Assembly: GCF_928382285.1 (NCBI RefSeq)
Contig: NZ_CAKMSS010000001.1
Coordinates: 248,001-312,000, forward strand
Source: Rothia nasimurium
Lineage (GTDB): Bacteria; Actinomycetota; Actinomycetes; Actinomycetales; Micrococcaceae
DNA: 64,000 bases
Reading direction: 5' to 3'
Made by a program: the position numbers and the translations under genes
Shown: piece after piece, positions 23,785-30,286 of the stretch
Layout of the letters: each line of letters opens with the position of its first letter
How positions within the stretch are numbered: position 1 is the first letter of the stretch
Notes under the pieces: model-generated
What the model was told of the DNA's origin: nothing
The model's input: only the letters and a program-made list of their open reading frames with translations
The model's database searches: none

Positions 23785-25572
23785 ATGACGTTCTATCCCA
23801 GATTCCTTGAGCCCAAGATACTTGACCTGCTTGCTGTTGCGCCTGTCGTGATTATCGAAGGCGCTCGTGCAGTGGGGAAGACAAGCTTAGTGAACAAGCT
23901 GGCCAATGGGGGGCACCTGAAGGCAGTTTATTCGATGGCTGATACCGGTCTGCGAGCAGTGGTTGAGGCTGATACAGTGGGTTGGCTCCGTGGTCTAGAG
24001 TGGCCCTGCGCAATCGACGAAGCTCAGCTGGTTCCTGAGCTACCGGTTGCTGTGAAACAGGTTCTAGATGAGAACCAGGACTCAATTCGTCTAGTTCTTA
24101 CTGGTTCTTCAAGCATCGGGCAAAGCGGCTTTGGCGGCACTGACCCTCTGGCACGCAGGGCTTTACGAGTATCATTAGAGCCTTTAAGCGAGGCAGAAAT
24201 CAGCTCTCCCCATCAGCAGCCGTGGTCTGTGATAGATGCTCTATTTGATGCAAATCCGGTTACAGGGGAGCAAGCACAACCTCTGGATATTGAATCTGAT
24301 GCGATCGTTCTAGGAGGTATGCCCCAGTATCGTCGGTTTGCTGGCAATTCAGTGAACTCTACGTTAGGCCTGGCTATTGACGAGGGGATAAGAAGCATCC
24401 TAACTCAGCGGGTAAAGCCAGGTGAGTCGTTTGATCAGGTACGTGCACATGAGATTTTGGCTTATGTTTTAAGGCACCCTGCTTCAGAGCTAAATATCTC
24501 TGAAATGGGCAGAGAACTCTCAATGGACCGCCGCACAGTTGATTCTTATCTCGACGCTCTCGAAAAACGTTTCTTGATATATGAGGTCCCCAACCTGCAT
24601 CGGGCTTCAAAGAGGTCTTTGCGGTCTTCAGCTAAGTTTTTCCCCGCAGATGTGGCTTTATCCGCTCGGTCTTTGGTCAGTACGAGTGATGCACAGTTAG
24701 TTGATGCAGATGTACGAGGGCGTCTGATTGAGACGCTGGTGATGCAGCAGATACGTGCCCATGCTGGATGGGCTGAGCGTAGTGTGGATATATTCCATTG
24801 GCGTCAGCGGATTAAGAACAAGGACGTTGAGGTCGATGTAGTCTTGCGTGATTCTGCAGGTTCTCTCATTGCTGTGGAAGTGAAAGCTTCTGCGCGTGTA
24901 AAGCCTGAATTCTTGAAGGGGTTGAAGAGCTTTCAAGAATTGTATGGTGACAGGGTTACACGGGGCTTCGTTGTTTGTAACGTGGCTCGGCCTGTGCCTT
25001 TAGGCGAGAAAATTTGGGCTCTTCCCTTGGCCGCCTTGTGGGACGCTAGTTTGTGGCAGGGGTTGATGAACAGAGCGCGCGCAACTGCGATAGAGCCACG
25101 GGCAGAGCTTGAGCCCTCTAAGAAAACTGGCGATGTTGATGTGCGTGTCGTTGCTAGTTTCGCTGCGGCTGATGAGGGCTCTGCGTTAGCAGGGAATATT
25201 CGTGGCTTTGCTGAAGATGTTGCTGATGCTGTTGAGGGTCTGTCTGGTTTGAGCGTTGAGCTTGTTTTGGATGATGATCCGGCACATTTTACTCATACGC
25301 TGGGCGCGGACGCTGACGAGCAGGTACCCCTTGTTGGCTTGGCTTTGGTGACACCTCGCTGGGTCAAGCAAATAGGTGACTTGTCTGTGTTAGACGGCAA
25401 GAATATTGTGCCGGTTCTGTGGATTGCTAACTCTAAGATTCCAGAGGAACAGAGTAGGGCTGTTCTTGATTTAACGGATGTGCGTCGTGCAGATCGTGAT
25501 TCCGCACAGTACCGCCTGGGCGTGGAGCAGGTGGCGGAGAGCTTGCTCTCTAAGATGTCCCACAATATCTAG
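23785..25572 (+). CDS. AAA_14/DUF4143 ATPase fused to a C-terminal TIR-like domain
   Basis: 595 residues, no signal or membrane segment. Residues 20-110 are an AAA_14 ATPase: Walker A GARAVGKTS (26-34), Walker B WPCAIDEAQ (73-81), and LVLTGSSS. Residues about 200-400 match DUF4143, with a winged-helix-like stretch (ELNISEMGRELSMDRRTVD) and a PD-(D/E)XK-like core EVDVVLRDSAGSLIAVEVKA (about 349-368). Residues about 450-590 resemble a TIR domain: VRVVASFAAADEGSALAGNI, VELVLDDDP, VPLVGLALVTPRWVKQ and NIVPVLWI. The Glu expected after the third strand in TIR NADases is not evident. The AAA/DUF4143 pair is common and usually of unknown role; addition of a TIR effector inside a defence island suggests an anti-phage sensor-effector. 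Inference, not proven. It ends in hsdR debris. Confidence 0.8.
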   Translation: MTFYPRFLEPKILDLLAVAPVVIIEGARAVGKTSLVNKLANGGHLKAVYSMADTGLRAVVEADTVGWLRGLEWPCAIDEAQLVPELPVAVKQVLDENQDSIRLVLTGSSSIGQSGFGGTDPLARRALRVSLEPLSEAEISSPHQQPWSVIDALFDANPVTGEQAQPLDIESDAIVLGGMPQYRRFAGNSVNSTLGLAIDEGIRSILTQRVKPGESFDQVRAHEILAYVLRHPASELNISEMGRELSMDRRTVDSYLDALEKRFLIYEVPNLHRASKRSLRSSAKFFPADVALSARSLVSTSDAQLVDADVRGRLIETLVMQQIRAHAGWAERSVDIFHWRQRIKNKDVEVDVVLRDSAGSLIAVEVKASARVKPEFLKGLKSFQELYGDRVTRGFVVCNVARPVPLGEKIWALPLAALWDASLWQGLMNRARATAIEPRAELEPSKKTGDVDVRVVASFAAADEGSALAGNIRGFAEDVADAVEGLSGLSVELVLDDDPAHFTHTLGADADEQVPLVGLALVTPRWVKQIGDLSVLDGKNIVPVLWIANSKIPEEQSRAVLDLTDVRRADRDSAQYRLGVEQVAESLLSKMSHNI

Positions 25573-25622
25573 TGGCTCAGTTCCTCCACCTTCTCACCCC
25601 GCAGCAGTTCGTAGAGGCCCAT
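25569..25622 (-). pseudogene. Remnant B of the hsdR 3' end
   Basis: The minus strand reads MGLYELLRGEKVEELSH then TAG, against MGLYELLRGEKVEELTP at the end of the long hsdR pseudogene (26866). About 50 bases match with a few changes. Its stop codon overlaps the ATPase-TIR stop, showing that hsdR and the ATPase gene were once convergent neighbours before the abi_2 segment arrived. Confidence 0.85.
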
Positions 25623-25630
25623 GCGGAATA

Positions 25631-26632
25631 TTAGTTATTCCAGATTTCTAATTCTTGCCAGTTGCCAGGAAAACCCATGTTACGTTCGGCAGTAATAAGC
25701 GGTTCAGATAATTCTTGCAGATATATTTGGGGTAACTTTTTAACCTGCGTTTTGAACGTATTGTGCCAGTTAGTGCCAGATTCATGGCATCTAAGCATAT
25801 GGGCGAGTAAGACACACGGCATGTATATTTTGTCGGCAGGGAGTTCCTTATCTATATGCTTTAAATATTTTTTGAAGTAAGAGTTTGAATGAACAGACAC
25901 ATTCCTTTTCATGCTCTTATTGAAAACTCTAGCACCATGAGCGCAGTCGTTTCTTAAGTCCATGATTGCAAGTAGCCAGGAGCCAAACTTGGTGCCTTGT
26001 CGAACCCCGAAATTTCTTGCCACATCATTTTGGTCTTCTACCTTCATCAAAAGATAAAAGTGAATTAGGGTTCCAAAGGACACAATTTCTAGTGCTGCCC
26101 ACACAGGAATTTCTGTCTTGTAGACAAGCGTATGGTGCGCTATGAAATCGTCATTATTTTTGGATTTTTTGGCGCTCTCGTACTGAGCTTTCCAAGCCTC
26201 AAACTTGGTTGTTTGATCTCGAGAAGAAGTAAGTTCATAACATTTTGTGGAATCTAAGCATGAAATCTCAAGATGCCCTTTTGGATTTTTCTTTGCGATG
26301 ACATGGGCGATAGCGGTTCTTAGTCTTACCTCTAAATCAAAGATACCTGTCAAAATGACGGCACGTAGTTTGGTGTCGAAATCTGCTAACGCTATAGAGT
26401 CTTCGAACCTTGAGCCAGCTTCAAACTCATCATGGCGGAACTCTCTACGTTTGATGAGATCATCGGTGAGGGGCTCTCGAAGTTTTCTAAAGGGATATCT
26501 GTAGCCGCTCGTGCGGTGGTAGCCGAGTCTTCTGAGCTCTGCTTCAGCTTTAGTCTTATCGTCGATTTGCATCCCCAGCTGCTCAAGTCTGTTGATGAGA
26601 TCTGGGTGGTCTAGGAACCCTTTTTCAGCCAT
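25631..26632 (-). CDS. Abi_2 (AbiD/AbiF) abortive infection protein with HEPN RNase motif
   Basis: 333 residues from ATG 26632 (preceded by AGTAGGTG; two codons of upstream frame ignored). The N-terminus KGFLDHPDLINRLEQLGMQI and then LRRLGYHRTSGYRYPFRKL are the Abi_2 entry motif; DFDTKLRAVILTGIFDLEVRLRTAIAHVIA follows. DLRNDCAHGARVFN contains the R-N-x-x-x-H HEPN ribonuclease signature. AbiD/AbiF proteins abort phage infection, and recent work links AbiF to Cas13 ancestry and to partner non-coding RNAs. A 230-base non-coding leader with a strong hairpin precedes it. The gene lies between two copies of the hsdR 3' end and is AT-richer than the chromosome. Confidence 0.9.
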   Translation of the reverse strand: MAEKGFLDHPDLINRLEQLGMQIDDKTKAEAELRRLGYHRTSGYRYPFRKLREPLTDDLIKRREFRHDEFEAGSRFEDSIALADFDTKLRAVILTGIFDLEVRLRTAIAHVIAKKNPKGHLEISCLDSTKCYELTSSRDQTTKFEAWKAQYESAKKSKNNDDFIAHHTLVYKTEIPVWAALEIVSFGTLIHFYLLMKVEDQNDVARNFGVRQGTKFGSWLLAIMDLRNDCAHGARVFNKSMKRNVSVHSNSYFKKYLKHIDKELPADKIYMPCVLLAHMLRCHESGTNWHNTFKTQVKKLPQIYLQELSEPLITAERNMGFPGNWQELEIWNN

Positions 26633-26653
26633 AAGCACCTACTTAAAATGAAA

Positions 26654-26708
26654 ACCGCCACATGATACATGCAGAACTTTGAGGTTCCATGTAACAGAGG
26701 TGGGCGGT
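26654..26708 (-). ncRNA. Candidate structured RNA upstream of abi_2
   Basis: Read on the minus strand, ACCGCCCAC (starting 26708) pairs with GTGGCGGT (ending 26654, one bulge); inside, ACATG pairs with CATGT and GAAC with GTTC around CTCAAA. The hairpin is followed by TTTCATTTT and then, 22 bases from its end, the abi_2 ATG. The full non-coding stretch 26639-26865 could encode a longer RNA; TATAAC near 26800 is a possible -10. An antitoxin or guide role would follow the AbiF precedent, but here it is inference. Confidence 0.4.
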
Positions 26709-26865
26709 GTCTGATACCTTTACCCTACCACATGCGATGTTGCATTTGAATGCTGGGAGAAACTTGATTCCAAACCGCGTAACAATTTCTAATAAGGTTA
26801 TAGCCTACTTCGATTCGATGGTCGGAGTTATACCAGCATACAAAGATCGCTAAGGTGGTCCCCTT

Positions 26866-28220
26866 TTACGGAGTCAGCTCCTCCACCTTCTCGCCCCGCA
26901 GCAGCTCGTACAGGCCCATGTCGAGCATGAACTCCACGAACTGCTCCGCCGGCAACTTGCGCACGTGGTCAATCAGGTCAGCTGTATCTGAGCTGTAGTC
27001 CCAGAGCTTATTCGCCAGGCCAACGCGCACATTCTTCGAATGGTAGAAGTCCACCTTGGTGTTGGCCATGGCGCTTTGTTTGAGCCCGGCGTCCTTGGCC
27101 GCCTCAGCCACGAAGGTAGTAGCAAAGCCCACCTGGTGCTCGTCACTCAGGTCAAGGCCGTGGAAGTACTTATTAATCTTCTCAATCAGTTCAGAGCGGG
27201 CTTTGCGCTCGCGCTCCTGGATACTGGCGAGGCCGGCCTCCGTCATGCCCTGCAGCCCAGCCGCCTGGGAGGACGATAGCTTCAAGTCTTCCTCTTCGCG
27301 CAGCTTTTCGAGGCGGTAGTGGGTGAGGACGATGTCGTCCACGTTCACGACCTCAGGGGATACTTCATCGAGGGTAAAGCGGCGCAGCTTGCGCGAGAGC
27401 AGGTCGGCAAAGGCTGAGAGCTTCTCGTAGTAGGGGTCGCCGAAGTTGAAGATTTGCGAGAAGAAGGCGTAGGACTTCACATATTGGGCCAGGGTTGAGC
27501 GGAACTCCAGCAGGGACTCAAGGGCGGCCCTATCGGCAGAACCGTCTAGCCCTTCCCGGGCTGCCTTCCAGCGGGTGACAAAGCGCTGCACGGGTATAGA
27601 AATCAGGGAGTCAAAGGTGGCCTGCCGGGCACCGGGGCTAACCCATTTTTCCCAGAACTGTTCCACATCGGCCCGGTTGTAGATACCTGCTGCCTCTAGC
27701 TTATCGACCTGCTTGGCAACCAGGTCCAGGTCTGATTCGGTCTCGATGCGGGCGTCCTCGTAGTACTCTGCGAAGGCGGCGCGAATCTGCTCGGGGTCGT
27801 TGACGAAGTCCAAAATGTAGGTGTTTTCTTTTCCTTCTGCCCGGCGGTTGAGGCGGGAGAGGGTCTGCACGGCGGTGATGCCCGAGAGCTTTTTGTCCAC
27901 ATACATGGCAACCAGAAGGGGCTGGTCGAAGCCGGTCTGGTACTTGTTGGCCACAATCAGAATGTGCTGGCCGTCCTGGTTGAAGACCTCAGCTAGGTTC
28001 CTGCCCTTGAGCTCTGGGTTCATGGACGCTTCGGTCACGGTGGGGGTATCAACCCCGGGTACTACCTCAACGTCGGGGTCGGGCAGTTCACCGGAGAAAG
28101 CAACCAGAGTCTTGAGGGGCAGGCTCTTTTCAGAAATGGCCTTTTCGAAGGCCCGCTGGTAGCGCACGGCAGCTGCCCGGGAGGACGTCACCACCATGGC
28201 TTTGGCTTTACCGCCCAGCT
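26866..28220 (-). pseudogene. hsdR: Truncated type I restriction subunit R (hsdR), C-terminal half only
   Basis: About 450 residues remain, starting within GGKAKAMVVTSSRAAAVRYQ. Visible are helicase motifs V/VI (IVANKYQTGFDQPLLVAMYV, TLSRLNRRAEGKENTYILDF) and the long helical C-terminal region for binding the methylase. The nuclease domain and first helicase domain, normally about 550 residues, are missing, so it cannot cut DNA. Its 5' edge is a clean joint with a phage-type metK at about 28220. No hsdM or hsdS is in the window. Confidence 0.9.
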
Positions 28221-28956
28221 CCTGTAAGCCCGCTGTCAGCTTGAGGGCCGCCAGTAATGAAGGGCCCGGCAGGGTTGATCAGGACGGTTGTGTCCTAGGC
28301 CAGCGGGATATCACCCAGAGCCGGGCAAATCACCAGCGAGCGTAGTTCCCGTGTTAGTTCTGCACGCTTCTTGGAGGGAAAGTGTTGGATCGAGACCACA
28401 ATGGCGGTGGCCTTGACGGGTTTGTCGTTCTCGTCGTAGTGGAGGGTGACCTGAGCCTTGCCGTCAGAGCGGATACCAGTAATCGGCCCCTTGGTACGGG
28501 ACTCATCGAGGCGGCGACAAATTCTGTGGGCGATGACCAGCGGGGCCGGTAGTTACTCCTTGGTCTCGTTTGTGGCGTAGCCATAGACGGTTCCTTGGTC
28601 TCCAGCTCCGAGCAGAGCGTGGCGGTATTGTCCTGGGCGGTGCGTGATTCGTAAGACTGGGTGACGTCGTGGTCAATGCCAGCTGACTGTCGTGTGATGT
28701 TCAGGTGAATACGGAAGCTACGGGGGTTGTAGCCTGCCTTACTCAGGGCTTTGCGGGTTCATTCTTTTAGGTAGAGCCGGGCCGTGGTGGTGATTTCACC
28801 CAGGATGTAGATGTGCCTGCCTTTGGCTGCTGCTTCAACAGCGACTCGGGCTGCCGGGTCCTCGAGGAGGATGTTGGACAAGATGGTCTCGCAGATGAGG
28901 TCGCAGAGCTTGTCGGGGTGTCCGATGCAGACGGATTCAGCTGTTTTCAGGGTCAT
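28221..28956 (-). pseudogene. metK: Broken S-adenosylmethionine synthetase, prophage-type
   Basis: From ATG 28956 the frame reads ESVCIGHPDKLCDLICETIL (canonical SVSEGHPDKxxDQISDAxL), then ILGEITTTARLYLKE and a TGA at 28759. It continues as KAGYNPRSFRIHLNITRQSA, shifts frame near 28620, resumes with GAGDQGTVYGYATNETKE and a stop, RTKGPITGIRSDGKAQVTLH, a third stop, then VLINPAGPFITGGPQADSG at 28256-28222. Two or three stops plus a frameshift and loss of the C-terminal third make it dead. AdoMet synthetase genes occur next to terminase and methylase genes in some Gram-positive phages, matching its place beside the terminase small subunit. Confidence 0.88.
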
Positions 28957-29005
28957 GAGTAGATCCACACCTTTCGATGAATGTTGTGTTGTTGGGGTAT
29001 GAAAA

Positions 29006-29033
29006 TGGCACCTACCGTGTTTGGTAGGTGCCA
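29006..29033. terminator. Hairpin between terminase and metK remnants
   Basis: TGGCACCTACC (29006-29016) pairs with GGTAGGTGCCA (29023-29033), with A/T runs on both sides (on the minus strand TTTTC follows). Confidence 0.75.
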
Positions 29034-29062
29034 GAAAAACTGTGTTTTTGAGTGTGCTGAGT

Positions 29063-29701
29063 TTAGCTGCGGGCTTTGAGGAGTCGTTCCATGACGTCAT
29101 CGCCGGGGCTGGAGCCGCTGTAGTCTGTGGTGCAGGTTGCCCTTACAATTTCGTAGATTTCGTACCAGTAGACGTTGGCTTGCTTGGAAAAAGACTGGCT
29201 CATGGCAACGAACGGTGAGGCGATGGCTGCGCCGGTGGTGGGGTGCTTGCCGAGCAGACCAAATTTGGAGATGGCTTCTTCGCATTGGACATAGCGGGCA
29301 AAGGCTTGGGCATAAGACTCAATGAGGCGTTTGGAGACGAAGTCGGTGCAGCCGCGTTCATCGAGCCACTGCCAGGTTTCCTTGTAGACCAGGTCAGCAC
29401 CGAGGGGTTTGCCGTCACGCTGTTCGGCTGAGAGGTAGTCCGAGGGCGGCGGCATGGCTGAGCCGGTGAGTTCCACGCCGTCGCCGATGTCCCTGCCAGT
29501 GAAGTCGTAGAGGTCGAGGTCTTGTGGCTCTGGTGGGGTGAGCCGGGTGGCTGGTCTGCCGTCTGCGAGTTTTTCATGCAACGCATCTGGTTTTCGGCCA
29601 GCTTTTACGCGCCGGCCACCACGGTTCGTGCCGTCTTTAGCCACAGGTTTCACCTCCAGTATCTGTTTGTCTGTAGCTGAGACATGCACGGTGGAACGCA
29701 T
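29063..29701 (-). CDS. Phage terminase small subunit, P27 family
   Basis: 212 residues. The N-terminal part is basic (RGGRRVKAGRKPDALHEKL); the core DYLSAEQRDGKPLGADLVYKETWQWLDERGCTDFVSKRLIESYAQAFARYVQCEEAISKFG, in pieces, and GAAIASPFVAMSQSFSKQANVYWYEIYEIV match P27/TerS small subunits that recognise phage DNA for packaging. The C-terminal helix follows. ATG 29701 has a weak ribosome binding site. No large terminase subunit is present, so packaging cannot work. Confidence 0.8.
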   Translation of the reverse strand: MRSTVHVSATDKQILEVKPVAKDGTNRGGRRVKAGRKPDALHEKLADGRPATRLTPPEPQDLDLYDFTGRDIGDGVELTGSAMPPPSDYLSAEQRDGKPLGADLVYKETWQWLDERGCTDFVSKRLIESYAQAFARYVQCEEAISKFGLLGKHPTTGAAIASPFVAMSQSFSKQANVYWYEIYEIVRATCTTDYSGSSPGDDVMERLLKARS

Positions 29702-29791
29702 GTTCTACTGTTGAAATACGCACGACATCACAGCACCATTAACGAGAGGGTTAGAATCCTGGCGATGTGAAACGAAAAAGGAGAAAGCCTT

Positions 29792-30232
29792 ATGAAGAAG
29801 GACAATGTTCCATCAGTAGCTACTTCAGATGTATCTGCCCTGTGCAGATTTTTTATTATTGAGAAAATTGTATGGATGTGTGGTTTGATCCTGTTAGTTC
29901 CAGCTGTTGCTGGCTGGTTTCAGACTGAAATTACCGACATCTTTTACCATTTCCCTACCGAGATTGAACAGCCTTCCCCGCTGTGGTCTCAGCGTTTCGC
30001 CGTTACTAATTTCACGGGTTTAGCACTATGGGGAGTATGGATATTGGGGTTGATTTGGCACCGTTTACGGCACTCAACCTACCTCAGTGGATTCCAACCC
30101 CCGGCTAATAAAAGAATTGTGCTAAACCGGTGTGCTCTCATAGCGCAGGCAGTAATTGCTGCAGTAGTTTCAGTATTGACTGCCGTAGAGACTCTCATTC
30201 TGCTCATGGACGTATCGGGTCTCCCCCTCTAG
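29792..30232 (+). CDS. Small membrane protein of unknown function
   Basis: 146 residues from ATG 29792 with AAAGGAGAAAG upstream. Three hydrophobic segments: IVWMCGLILLVPAVAGW, FTGLALWGVWILGLIW and LIAQAVIAAVVSVLTAVETLILLM. No recognisable family. It points the opposite way to the prophage genes and is AT-rich, so it is probably part of a later insertion together with the convergent 792-residue protein gene. Confidence 0.65.
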   Translation: MKKDNVPSVATSDVSALCRFFIIEKIVWMCGLILLVPAVAGWFQTEITDIFYHFPTEIEQPSPLWSQRFAVTNFTGLALWGVWILGLIWHRLRHSTYLSGFQPPANKRIVLNRCALIAQAVIAAVVSVLTAVETLILLMDVSGLPL

Positions 30233-30258
30233 CTGGGGAATAGCCTTGAGGGGGAGAC
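30219..30258. terminator. Hairpin between convergent accessory genes
   Basis: GTCTCCCCCTC (30219-30229) pairs with GAGGGGGAGAC (30248-30258). It overlaps the 3' end of the small membrane gene and faces the stop of the 792-residue gene. Confidence 0.75.
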
Positions 30259-30286
30259 TGTCATCAACCTGAAAAAAATTGGAACT

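Noticed and set aside
27040..27319. Plus-strand frames inside the hsdR pseudogene
   Set aside because: Antisense shadows; the minus-strand reading is unmistakable HsdR.
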